Origin: Pseudomonadota bacterium
GTDB lineage: Bacteria > Desulfobacterota > Anaeroferrophillalia > Anaeroferrophillales > Anaeroferrophillaceae
NCBI GenBank assembly: GCA_011042595.1
Contig: DQWO01000263.1
Span: forward strand, 1-7,154
Length of the DNA: 7,154 bases
Direction of reading: 5' to 3'
The notes under the pieces were generated by a model. That model saw only the letters and a program-made list of their open reading frames with translations, was not told the DNA's origin and ran no database searches. The position numbers were made by a program, and so were the translations under genes. Below are positions 1 to 6,273 of this stretch, piece by piece (within the stretch, counting starts at the first letter, position 1; each line of letters starts with the position of its first letter).

Positions 1-2
1 GC

Positions 3-824
3 TGGCCACTCTATAAACGGCCGGATGACCTGGTCAGTATTTCTTTGGCTGAATTCGGCTTCTGGAAATGCTGGCAGAATAGCTCCATCCTGCTGCGCTG
101 GTTGATGAATCTTGGAGGACTGCGGGCGCTGCCAATCCGGCTTTTTGGTCGTTTAACGGCAGACCGTAAAGTTATTCCCTATTTCAGCCGTGAGGAAATT
201 GATTATGAAAAGGCCCTGGACGGCCAGCAGCTGGAACTGGTCTGGCTGGATGATGATATTGAGCGGTTTTTTCTCCATATTCAGGGATCTGGTCGGATAA
301 TCCTTGATGAGGGAGATGACATGATGGTGGGCTACGCGGCTGCCAACGGCCATCCCTATCGCAGTATTGGTGCCTGGTTGATTCGACAGGGATACATGGA
401 GCGGGAGGCGGTGACCATGCCGGCGATCAGGAAGTTTATCCAGGATCACCCGGAAAAGGCTGCCGATATTTTCACCGCCAATCCAAGCTATGTATTTTTC
501 CGGCAACTGCCGAATCATGATCCTCTGGGTTGCTGGCAGATTCCCCTGACTGCCGGGCGCAGCATTGCCACCGATAAATCCCTCTTCCCTGCCGGTGGAC
601 TTGCTTTCCTTTTGACTGAAATACCAAGTTTTTCTGCGGACGGTTCGATTATATCCTGGCAGTCCAGCGGCCGACTGGTGTTGAATCAAGATACCGGTGG
701 GGCCATCAAAGGGAGTCGGCGGGTTGATCTTTTCTGTGGTACAGGAAAAGCAGCGGCACAAGTGGCCGGTGTGATGAAACAACCCGGCCGTCTCTTTTTC
801 CTGGCTCCCAAGCTGGAAAGGTAG
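3..824 (+). CDS. mltA: Membrane-bound lytic murein transglycosylase A (MltA), C-terminal part
   Basis: The reading frame is open from the left edge (first full codon at position 3), so the N-terminus, any signal peptide or lipobox, and the start codon lie outside the window. About 273 residues are visible; the E. coli protein is about 365. MltA cleaves the MurNAc-GlcNAc bond of peptidoglycan to give 1,6-anhydro ends, normally at the outer membrane. Family signatures appear in order: an N-terminal PLYKRPDDLV block, HIQGSGR, VGYAAANGHPYRSIG, NPSYVFFRQL, the PLTAGRSIATD block, and QDTGGAIKG followed by VDLFCGTG. The last three form the 3D domain, named for three conserved aspartates; all three are present (ATD, QDTGG, VDLF), and the QDTGG aspartate codon is at 690-692. 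The gene ends with TAG and converges on glyQ with a 58-base gap. Family assignment is very secure. Lipoprotein status is inferred from relatives only. Confidence 0.95.
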   Translation, partial: WPLYKRPDDLVSISLAEFGFWKCWQNSSILLRWLMNLGGLRALPIRLFGRLTADRKVIPYFSREEIDYEKALDGQQLELVWLDDDIERFFLHIQGSGRIILDEGDDMMVGYAAANGHPYRSIGAWLIRQGYMEREAVTMPAIRKFIQDHPEKAADIFTANPSYVFFRQLPNHDPLGCWQIPLTAGRSIATDKSLFPAGGLAFLLTEIPSFSADGSIISWQSSGRLVLNQDTGGAIKGSRRVDLFCGTGKAAAQVAGVMKQPGRLFFLAPKLER

Positions 825-840
825 TCAGGTAGGCTTTTGA

Positions 841-883
841 CGGCAATCGTTGAGGATGCCGGGATATCCATGGAAATTTTTTT
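841..883 (+). terminator. Possible weak terminator between mltA and glyQ
   Basis: CGGCA (841-845) pairs with TGCCG (857-861). Skipping a bulged A at 846, TC (847-848) pairs with GA (855-856), giving a 7-bp stem with a six-base loop. A run of seven T starts at 877. The T-run is about 16 bases from the stem rather than directly after it, so this is not a textbook intrinsic terminator. On the minus strand the hairpin is not followed by a T-run. It is the only stem-loop I see between the two convergent genes. Confidence 0.28.
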
Positions 884-1752
884 CAGTTTTTCAACAGTGG
901 AAATCCCATTTCTTCCCGTTGTTGGAGGTAGTTTTCCGCCGATAGTTTGGCCAGGTTTCTGACCCTGCCGATGTAGCTGGTTCGCTCGGTGACCGAAATG
1001 GCTCCCCGGGCATCAAGCATGTTAAAGGTATGTGAGCATTTGAGACAGCAGTCATACAGGGGCAATACCATATTTTTTTCGGCCAGTCGCTGACCTTCGG
1101 CTTCGAACATGTCGAAAAGCTTTTGCAGCATTTCAACATCGGCTTCTTCGAAATTGTAGCGGGACCATTCCACTTCGCTCTGGTGGTGTATCTGGCCATA
1201 TTTGACCTTGTCATTCCACTGCAGATCAAAAACGTTGTCAACCCCCTGCAGGTACATGGCAATACGTTCCAGTCCATAGGTTATTTCACCGGAAATGGGC
1301 TTTAAATCAAAGCCGCCTACCTGCTGAAAGTAGGTAAACTGGGTGATTTCCATCCCATCCAGCCAGACCTCCCAGCCAAGTCCCCAGGCTCCTAAAGTTG
1401 GGGATTCCCAGTCATCTTCAACGAAACGGATATCATGGGCCAGGGGATCAATTCCCAAAACTTTCAAGCTGTCCAGATAGAGTTCCTGAATATCAATGGG
1501 CGAGGGCTTCAGGATGACCTGGTACTGGTAGTAATGCTGGAGACGGTTGGGGTTTTCTCCATAGCGACCATCTGTCGGCCGACGGGATGGCTCAACATAG
1601 GCAACATTGAAAGGTTCAGGTCCCAGGGAGCGGAGAAAGGTTGCCGGGTTAAAGGTTCCGGCACCTACTTCCAGGTCGTAGGGTTGTTGAATAATGCATC
1701 CTTTTGCGGCCCAGTATTTTTCCAGAGTAAGAATGACATCTTGAAAGTTCAT
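883..1752 (-). CDS. glyQ: Glycine--tRNA ligase alpha subunit
   Basis: GlyQ is the alpha subunit of the alpha2beta2 bacterial glycyl-tRNA synthetase. It is a class II catalytic subunit that activates glycine with ATP and needs GlyS (beta) for tRNA binding. The product is 289 residues, close to the family's usual length of about 300. It opens with [10 protein letters not shown]. Motif 2 lies at about residues 52-70 ([17 protein letters not shown]), and motif 3 with its arginine is at about 155-170 ([13 protein letters not shown]). I chose the ATG at 1750-1752 because GGGAG sits 7 bases upstream on the minus strand and the protein then starts as family members do; an in-frame ATG seven codons earlier (1773) has no such support. 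The gene is 28 bases downstream of recO, so probably co-transcribed. glyS, usually next to it, is absent: downstream lies the convergent mltA. Confidence 0.97.
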   Translation of the reverse strand: MNFQDVILTLEKYWAAKGCIIQQPYDLEVGAGTFNPATFLRSLGPEPFNVAYVEPSRRPTDGRYGENPNRLQHYYQYQVILKPSPIDIQELYLDSLKVLGIDPLAHDIRFVEDDWESPTLGAWGLGWEVWLDGMEITQFTYFQQVGGFDLKPISGEITYGLERIAMYLQGVDNVFDLQWNDKVKYGQIHHQSEVEWSRYNFEEADVEMLQKLFDMFEAEGQRLAEKNMVLPLYDCCLKCSHTFNMLDARGAISVTERTSYIGRVRNLAKLSAENYLQQREEMGFPLLKN

Positions 1753-1780
1753 GCTGTTTCTCCCTGCTTTCATTAAAAAA

Positions 1781-2602
1781 TCATGACATGCGATTGAATT
1801 GCTTTGATAATGAATCTGTTGGTTTAATTACTGTTTTCTGACCGAATAGATCAATATTGTCAATATATTTGAGACTTTTGAACTCTTGCCCGGTGTGCCA
1901 GCGCAGCAGGCTCCGGCAGAGTTTGGCGGTTTCATCCATGATCTGGGGGGTGAAGTTCAATTTTTTGCGTAAGTTGCTGTCGATCTGCAGGAATTTATTG
2001 AGAATGGCAATGGTCCCGCGGCTGATGGGAAATGCCTGGGGATAGCGGTGGTGACAGCTCTGGCATATGAGCCCCCCGGCTTCCGGATCGAAAAAGAGCA
2101 TGTTCTGGTTTGCCTTGTTTCGGCAGCCCAGACAATAATCTAAAAGGGGAGCAAAGCCGAGCAGGGCAATAATCTGCAGCTCAAACAGGCGAATCTGGCA
2201 GGTAAAGTTTCTGCCGGCCGGCGTGGTCAAAAACCCGAATAATTCAGTCAACAGGGCAAATATCTGCCGGTTGGCCTGATACTCCGGGCAGCAGCGGTTG
2301 ATGATTTCGAGAAAATAACAACCGGAAAAAAAGGCTTGTGGTTGGTATTGAATTTCCTGATATGGATCCAGGAGTTCGCATTCATCAATGCGGGGCAGGC
2401 TGATTCCCGGCTTGGCAAAGCCGGTGAAGCGAACCAGGGAAAATAGCTCCAAACGCCCGGAAAATCTTTTTTTACTTCGTTTTGCCCCCTTGCCGATGCC
2501 GGTCATTTTACCCCGGCTCAAGGTGTAGAAGGTGATCAGCAGATCACTTTCACCATAGGGAATTTTATTGATAATCAGGCCGTGATCGGTAATTATGGGC
2601 AT
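1781..2602 (-). CDS. recO: DNA repair protein RecO
   Basis: RecO works with RecR (and RecF) in the RecFOR pathway: it binds SSB-coated single-stranded DNA and helps load RecA at gaps. The product is 273 residues, normal for the family. The N-terminal OB-fold begins with the typical block in which a new chain start is followed by [13 protein letters not shown] (about residues 15-27), then a basic patch [16 protein letters not shown] (about 38-52). A helical middle region follows. A zinc-finger-like set of two CxxC pairs is at C157/C160 and C180/C183. The C-terminal [12 protein letters not shown] is also typical of RecO. The start at 2600-2602 fits the conserved N-terminus, but I see no Shine-Dalgarno-like run before it. 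It lies 26 bases after the mgtE stop and 28 before the glyQ start, which suggests translation within one mgtE-recO-glyQ transcript. Confidence 0.94.
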   Translation of the reverse strand: MPIITDHGLIINKIPYGESDLLITFYTLSRGKMTGIGKGAKRSKKRFSGRLELFSLVRFTGFAKPGISLPRIDECELLDPYQEIQYQPQAFFSGCYFLEIINRCCPEYQANRQIFALLTELFGFLTTPAGRNFTCQIRLFELQIIALLGFAPLLDYCLGCRNKANQNMLFFDPEAGGLICQSCHHRYPQAFPISRGTIAILNKFLQIDSNLRKKLNFTPQIMDETAKLCRSLLRWHTGQEFKSLKYIDNIDLFGQKTVIKPTDSLSKQFNRMS

Positions 2603-2628
2603 GGAAAGTAAGAAAACCGTTTTGCTGG

Positions 2629-3969
2629 TTAAAAAAAGTATTTTAAAGATATGGTAGCCGTTCCCATATAGACCAGAATGCCGATAATGTCATTGCTGGT
2701 AGTGACGAAAGGTCCTGAGGCAATGGCCGGATCAATTTTCAAACGTTGAAAAATGGTGGGGACCAGGGCTCCCATGGCCGCAGCTATGGTCATGGATGCA
2801 GACATGGCAATGGCTACCACCAGACCGATAATGGCTTCATGGTGCCAGGCCAGGGCAATGAGACCTACCACCAGGCCGCAGATTATTCCCATGGTGATTC
2901 CTATCTTGGCCTCTCGCCAGATGCTGCGGCGTATATTTTCAAGAGTTATGCGTCCGGTAGCCAGGCCGCGGACGGTAATGGATGATGATTGGGTGCCGAC
3001 ATTCCCCCCCATCCCGGTGATAACCGGAATAAAAGTTATCAGGGCCAGAACCTGGTGCAGAGTTGCTTTGAACAGCCACATCAGGTAGCCGGTGGCAATG
3101 CCGCCCAGCAGGTTGGTTAACAGCCAGGGGAGTCGGATTTTGGCGATTATCCAGATATTGTCGGCATAAACCATCTCTGTGGCATCAGTTCCCACCATGC
3201 GGAAGATATCCTCAGTGGCCTCCTCACGGATAACATCAATGACATCGTCAACGGTGACAATCCCCACCAGCTTGTTTTCGTCATCAACGACCGGGATGGC
3301 GAGAATATTGTATTTCTCCACCAGCTGGGCGACGATTTCCTGGTCGGTATTGATATTTACTTTGACCAGGTTGGAATTCATGATCTGCCGCAGTGTGACT
3401 TCAGGTTGGGACAGGATCAATTTGCGCAGGGAAACAATTCCGACTAAGTGTTCCCGCTGATCTACCACGTAGATATAGAAAACCGTTTCCGCCTCATCTC
3501 CGCGCCGGCGTATTGCCTCTACTGCTTCAGCAATGTTACAGTCTTCCGACAGGGCGAAAAATTCGGTGGTCATGATCCCGCCGGCAGTGTCATCATCATA
3601 GCTGAGCAGGGTTTCAATCTCCTGGGATTCCTCGGTACCAAGTTTTTCCAGCAGAGTATGGGAAAGGTCTTCCGGCAGATGGGCCAGGAGGTCAGCCTTG
3701 TCATCGTCAGACATGGCTTTCAAAATCCGGATGGACTGCTCTTCCGGCAGGCGGATAATTATCTCGGAGGCAAGAGAAATCTCCAGTTCACTAAGGGTTT
3801 CAGCCGCTTTTTCAATATCGGTGATCCTGGAGAAAAGCAGATGCTGTTCCTCTTCACTGAGAAACCGCATCAAGTGGGCGATGTCAGCCGGATAGAATTT
3901 GGTGATAATTTTGTTAACATTATGCCAGGCTTCCCGGTGCAAAAGCTTCCGGATCGTCTCGACCATCAT
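2629..3969 (-). CDS. mgtE: Magnesium transporter MgtE
   Basis: MgtE is an inner-membrane Mg2+ channel gated by cytoplasmic magnesium. At 446 residues it has the usual length. The order is: an acidic helical N domain (about 1-130), tandem CBS domains (about 132-257), a plug helix (DVIREEATEDIFRMVG, about 242-258), then about five membrane segments (from about 280 to the end). The conserved pore motif GMGGNVGTQ is at about 319-327, and the last helix carries DPAIASGPF and TTSND with the pore-lining aspartate at about 427. Two tandem ATGs (3967-3969 and 3964-3966) are possible starts; I took the first because AGG lies six bases upstream. The frame runs open to an ATG at 4168-4170, but that extension (68 residues) has no MgtE character. 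It is the first gene of the mgtE-recO-glyQ run and is divergent from bioA. Confidence 0.95.
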   Translation of the reverse strand: MMVETIRKLLHREAWHNVNKIITKFYPADIAHLMRFLSEEEQHLLFSRITDIEKAAETLSELEISLASEIIIRLPEEQSIRILKAMSDDDKADLLAHLPEDLSHTLLEKLGTEESQEIETLLSYDDDTAGGIMTTEFFALSEDCNIAEAVEAIRRRGDEAETVFYIYVVDQREHLVGIVSLRKLILSQPEVTLRQIMNSNLVKVNINTDQEIVAQLVEKYNILAIPVVDDENKLVGIVTVDDVIDVIREEATEDIFRMVGTDATEMVYADNIWIIAKIRLPWLLTNLLGGIATGYLMWLFKATLHQVLALITFIPVITGMGGNVGTQSSSITVRGLATGRITLENIRRSIWREAKIGITMGIICGLVVGLIALAWHHEAIIGLVVAIAMSASMTIAAAMGALVPTIFQRLKIDPAIASGPFVTTSNDIIGILVYMGTATISLKYFF

Positions 3970-4049
3970 GTTGTGCCTGTTTTTCGTTTGGACCACTGGT
4001 GATAATCTCCCTGGCTGGGTAATGCGACAATGATGATAATTGACGCCTG

Positions 4050-4078
4050 TGTATAGCAGAAAGAAGGTTGAAAAACAA
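4050..4078 (-). promoter_or_regulatory. Candidate sigma-70 promoter for mgtE-recO-glyQ
   Basis: On the minus strand TTGTTT (4073-4078) and TATACA (4050-4055) are separated by exactly 17 bases, each matching the -35 and -10 consensus at four of six positions. Transcription would begin near 4043, giving a leader of about 75 bases before the mgtE start. The -35 hexamer lies inside the first A-rich decamer repeat. It is the best-spaced pair I found upstream of mgtE, but such matches occur by chance. Confidence 0.45.
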
Positions 4079-4136
4079 GGAAAAATAAGGGGATAAGAGC
4101 GGTTTGTCACTTTTGCTAAAAGTGTAAAAAACAAGG
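4071..4136. repeat. Three A-rich decamer repeats upstream of mgtE
   Basis: AAAAACAAGG occurs at 4071-4080 and again at 4127-4136; a one-mismatch copy, AAAAATAAGG, is directly adjacent at 4081-4090. The first two copies are one helical turn apart and the first overlaps the candidate mgtE -35. Low complexity makes chance repetition plausible. Confidence 0.4.
4108..4124. repeat. Perfect inverted repeat, possible operator
   Basis: CACTTTT (4108-4114), a three-base spacer GCT, and AAAAGTG (4118-4124) form a perfect 7-bp inverted repeat. It lies about 30 bases upstream of the candidate mgtE -35 and about 210 bases upstream of bioA. As a DNA dyad it could bind a dimeric regulator; as RNA it would be an A/U-rich weak hairpin. 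I do not recognise the half-site as that of a known regulator. Confidence 0.35.
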
Positions 4137-4337
4137 ATGAACGGTGGGATTGGTGTGCTGAAAAAGGCATTATTTATGCTCTTCAAAACCTGCCGTCCGG
4201 TCAAAAATAACAGCTTAAATGGAGTGATTTCCGCTTGAGGAATGATACCCGGCGGAAAAAGAGGTTGACTGGTAGCCAAAAAGATGTTTTTTCTAAGTCC
4301 CTTTCTGTTTTGAGGGTCCAATCTTTGGAGGATTGCC

Positions 4338-5627
4338 ATGAAAACTTTGAAAAAATCCGGGGACCTGCTTTCCATGGACGACGCATATATCTGGCATCCC
4401 TATTCACCCGCACCGTCTTCCATCGCGCCGCACCTGGTGAAGTCGGTTAAAGGTACCAGGCTGCAACTGGATGACGGTTGTGAACTGATTGACGGGATGT
4501 CATCATGGTGGGCAGTGATCCATGGTTATAATCACCCGGTTTTGAACCAGGCGTTAAAAGATCAGCTGGATAAAATGGCCCACGTCATGTTTGGCGGGCT
4601 GACCCATGAGCCAGCCATTCTTCTGGCTGAAAAACTGGCTGACATCACCCCGCCGGGATTGTCCCGGGTATTCTTTTGTGATTCCGGGTCGGTGGCGGTT
4701 GAAGTGGCGATTAAAATAGCGCTCCAGTACTGGCTTTCTTTGGGACGTGATCGCAAGAAGCATTTGTTGACCATCCGCCAGGGATATCATGGTGATACTT
4801 TTGCTGCCATGTCCGTATGCGATCCAGTTAATGGCATGCATCATCTGTTTAGCGAGGTGATTATGCCGCAGTTTTTCGCCGCGGCTCCCGAGTGTCGGGA
4901 TGATGCTGCCTGGGATGGTCATGATATTGAAGAAATAAAAAATATTCTGGCAGCTCATAGCGATGAAATTGCCGCCCTGATCCTTGAACCTATCGTTCAG
5001 GGAGCTGGCGGCATGCGTTTTTATTGCCCGGAATTTCTCCGGCAGGTAAGAGCCTTGTGTGATGAATATGACCTGTTGCTGATTGCCGATGAAATTGCCA
5101 CCGGATTTGGCCGTACCGGCAAACTTTTTGCCTGTGAACATGCCGGGGTGTCACCGGATATCCTCTGTGTCGGCAAGGCGATTACCGGAGGCTATATGAG
5201 TTTTGCTGCCACCTTGACCAGTGAGAAAATCAGTGAAGTGATTTCTACCAGGGGGCTGAAAATGCTGATGCACGGGCCAACGTATATGGCCAATCCCCTG
5301 GCATGTTCCGTCGCTCTGGCCAGTATCGGTCTGCTGGAATCATATCCGTGGGAACAGCGTATCGCCGAAATTGAGGCGCTGCTGGAACATGGCTTGTCCC
5401 CCTGCCGTTTTCTGGAAGGGGTTAAGGATGTCAGGGTTTTGGGAGCAATTGGTGTTATCGAGACTCATGAACCGGTTCAGGTTCAAAAAATCCAGGATCG
5501 GGTGATGAAACAGGGGGTTTGGCTGCGTCCCTTTGGTCACCTGATCTATACCATGCCTCCCTATATTGCCAGTGACAGCGAAATTGAGCAGATTACCCAC
5601 GCTATGTGTACCGCCCTGGCTGAGTAG
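4338..5627 (+). CDS. bioA: Adenosylmethionine--8-amino-7-oxononanoate aminotransferase (BioA)
   Basis: BioA is a cytoplasmic PLP enzyme of biotin synthesis. It transfers an amino group from S-adenosylmethionine to 8-amino-7-oxononanoate to give 7,8-diaminononanoate. The 429 residues match the length of the E. coli enzyme. Recognisable segments are IWHPYSP (18-24), SSWWAVIHGYNHP (55-67, with the substrate-pocket tryptophans W57/W58), MFGGLTHEPA (84-93), the PLP phosphate site DSGS (115-118), YHGDT (150-154), the cofactor aspartate in DEIATGFGRTG (D251), the Schiff-base lysine in GKAITGG (K280), HGPTYMANPLAC (312-323) and WLRPFG with R397. GGAGG at 4327-4331 lies six bases before the ATG. No other biotin gene is in the window; upstream is the divergent mgtE and downstream a 239-base gap. 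The dependence on S-adenosylmethionine rather than lysine as donor is assumed from the close resemblance to E. coli BioA. Confidence 0.96.
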   Translation: MKTLKKSGDLLSMDDAYIWHPYSPAPSSIAPHLVKSVKGTRLQLDDGCELIDGMSSWWAVIHGYNHPVLNQALKDQLDKMAHVMFGGLTHEPAILLAEKLADITPPGLSRVFFCDSGSVAVEVAIKIALQYWLSLGRDRKKHLLTIRQGYHGDTFAAMSVCDPVNGMHHLFSEVIMPQFFAAAPECRDDAAWDGHDIEEIKNILAAHSDEIAALILEPIVQGAGGMRFYCPEFLRQVRALCDEYDLLLIADEIATGFGRTGKLFACEHAGVSPDILCVGKAITGGYMSFAATLTSEKISEVISTRGLKMLMHGPTYMANPLACSVALASIGLLESYPWEQRIAEIEALLEHGLSPCRFLEGVKDVRVLGAIGVIETHEPVQVQKIQDRVMKQGVWLRPFGHLIYTMPPYIASDSEIEQITHAMCTALAE

Positions 5628-5657
5628 GTGGCATACCATTTCAATCTGTTGTTCATG

Positions 5658-5680
5658 AACCGTTTTCTTCGTTGGTTTTT
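5658..5680 (+). terminator. Weak terminator candidate after bioA
   Basis: AACC (5658-5661) can pair with GGTT (5674-5677) across a 12-base loop, and the 3' arm runs into five T (5676-5680). The stem is only four pairs, so this is a poor intrinsic terminator; it is the best placed T-run behind the bioA stop. The overlapping palindrome at 5651-5660 is a separate element. Confidence 0.2.
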
Positions 5681-5726
5681 CATCTCCCGATAGTCAAATA
5701 ATTCCTCGTGAACTGATCATAACTTT

Positions 5727-5756
5727 TTGTTGATTTGCTGTCTGAATTAGTATACA
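5727..5756 (+). promoter_or_regulatory. Candidate promoter for dksA-leuS
   Basis: A good -10-like hexamer, TATACA (5751-5756), is preceded by TTGTTG (5727-5732, 18-base spacing) or TTGATT (5730-5735, 15-base spacing). Neither -35 is both well matched and ideally spaced. Transcription from here would start near 5763 and give a leader of about 100 bases before the dksA ATG, containing the hairpins described separately. Confidence 0.4.
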
Positions 5757-5793
5757 CTCCGCCATCATTTTAATGGCCTTATAAGTTTTTTCC

Positions 5794-5808
5794 AGGTATG
5801 GAATACCT
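5794..5808 (+). other. Short leader hairpin upstream of dksA
   Basis: AGGTAT (5794-5799) and ATACCT (5803-5808) are perfect complements around a three-base loop GGA, directly after a T-run (5786-5791). It lies immediately 5' of the larger hairpin at 5809-5843. As RNA it would be a compact 6-bp stem; as DNA it is a dyad inside the transcribed leader. Confidence 0.4.
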
Positions 5809-5843
5809 TCCTGCAGGTGCTTGGATTTTAACACTATGCAGGA
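5809..5843 (+). other. Larger leader hairpin just before the dksA ribosome binding site
   Basis: TCCTGCA (5809-5815) pairs perfectly with TGCAGGA (5837-5843). Inside, GGTG (5816-5819) can pair with CACT (5832-5835, one G-U) with only A5836 bulged, leaving a 12-base apical loop. The 3' arm ends 11 bases before the AGGAGG of dksA. Position and stem length suggest an RNA structure that could influence initiation, but no known riboswitch or protein site is recognised. Confidence 0.45.
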
Positions 5844-5865
5844 TTTATTGAAGCAGGAGGATTAG
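5836..5865 (+). other. Possible 9-codon upstream frame ending one base before dksA
   Basis: ATG at 5836-5838 opens a frame reading MQDLLKQED that stops at TAG (5863-5865). One base (C) separates this stop from the dksA ATG, and the frame contains the dksA Shine-Dalgarno sequence. There is no clear ribosome binding site ahead of it, and the ATG overlaps the 3' arm of the leader hairpin. Chance is likely; translation coupling is possible. Confidence 0.18.
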
Positions 5866-5866
5866 C

Positions 5867-6235
5867 ATGTTAACACACGAGCAACTGGATCATTTTAAAC
5901 AGCTGCTGCTGGCCGAGAAAAAGAAGATTGTTGAAAAGGTTGATCAACTGAAACGAGGGGATATTCACACCAACCGGGAAGATCTCATGGATGAAGCAGA
6001 CGCGGCTTCCGTGGAAGTAGATCATAACTTTCTTTTCCGTATCCGGGGTCGCGAAGCTCACCTGATTAAAAAGATTGATGAATCGTTGGTCAAGATTGAA
6101 ATGGGAACTTATGGCATTTGTGATGCTTGTGGCGAGGAAATCTCTCTGGGTCGTTTGGAAGCCCGGCCGGTGGCGCCTTTGTGTATTACCTGTAAGGAAG
6201 AACAGGAAAAACTGGAAAAGCGGCAGGGGAAATGA
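5867..6235 (+). CDS. dksA: DksA/TraR-family RNA polymerase-binding transcription factor
   Basis: DksA-type proteins enter the secondary channel of RNA polymerase and, with ppGpp, alter initiation at rRNA, ribosomal and amino-acid promoters. This one has 122 residues, shorter at the N-terminus than E. coli DksA (151). A predicted coiled coil (about 5-80) carries DEADAA at residues 42-47, fitting the DxxDxA tip motif important for DksA activity. The C-terminal zinc finger is complete: C85 and C88, then 17 residues, then C106 and C109, with the conserved RLEARP between. AGGAGG (5855-5860) sits six bases before the ATG, a strong ribosome binding site. leuS follows after 38 bases on the same strand, so co-transcription is likely. 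The tip motif and complete four-cysteine finger favour a true DksA over TraR or cysteine-poor paralogs, though Deltaproteobacteria may carry several such genes and this need not be the main one. Confidence 0.88.
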   Translation: MLTHEQLDHFKQLLLAEKKKIVEKVDQLKRGDIHTNREDLMDEADAASVEVDHNFLFRIRGREAHLIKKIDESLVKIEMGTYGICDACGEEISLGRLEARPVAPLCITCKEEQEKLEKRQGK

Positions 6236-6273
6236 ACCGCAGGGCTGTCTTTTTGATGGTTCAGGTGTAAGTG

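Larger units (their letters stand above)
3970..4337. other. Divergent intergenic region between mgtE and bioA
   Basis: This 368-base stretch separates two divergent genes and is richer in A/T than the genes, mainly in 4060-4135. It contains a candidate mgtE promoter (4050-4078), a 7-bp inverted repeat (4108-4124), three related A-rich decamers (4071-4136), and the bioA ribosome binding site GGAGG (4327-4331). I found no good -35/-10 pair for bioA; the nearest -35-like hexamers are TTGGTG at 4150-4155 and TTGACT at 4265-4270, both with poor -10 partners. I do not recognise a magnesium riboswitch or a biotin-repressor operator by eye. A 33-codon frame (4137-4238, +) is the only short frame of note. 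Confidence 0.6.

Noticed and set aside
153..782. 209-codon frame on the minus strand opposite mltA
   Set aside because: It lies entirely antisense to a strongly conserved MltA frame, has no recognisable domain, and its length follows from codon usage of the real gene.
1753..1773. GlyQ start seven codons earlier
   Set aside because: The clear ribosome binding site lies between the two ATGs, and the family begins at the later one.
3448..4002. 184-codon plus-strand frame opposite the mgtE N-terminal domain
   Set aside because: It is antisense to MgtE sequence and has no recognisable features.
4013..4025. Sigma-54 promoter-like GG...GC sequence
   Set aside because: The spacing between GG and GC is nine rather than ten bases, and the flanking consensus is poor.
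3970..4170. N-terminal extension of MgtE up to the ATG at 4168-4170
   Set aside because: The added residues do not resemble the family, and the protein from 3969 already has full normal length; a promoter candidate also lies within the extension.
3970..4337. Biotin-repressor operator or magnesium riboswitch
   Set aside because: No dyad of the TTGTAAACC type and no recognisable M-box architecture seen by eye; a model search would be needed to exclude a divergent one.
4554..5141. 195-codon frame on the minus strand opposite bioA
   Set aside because: It is antisense to the BioA core, with no family resemblance; every BioA motif is in the other frame.
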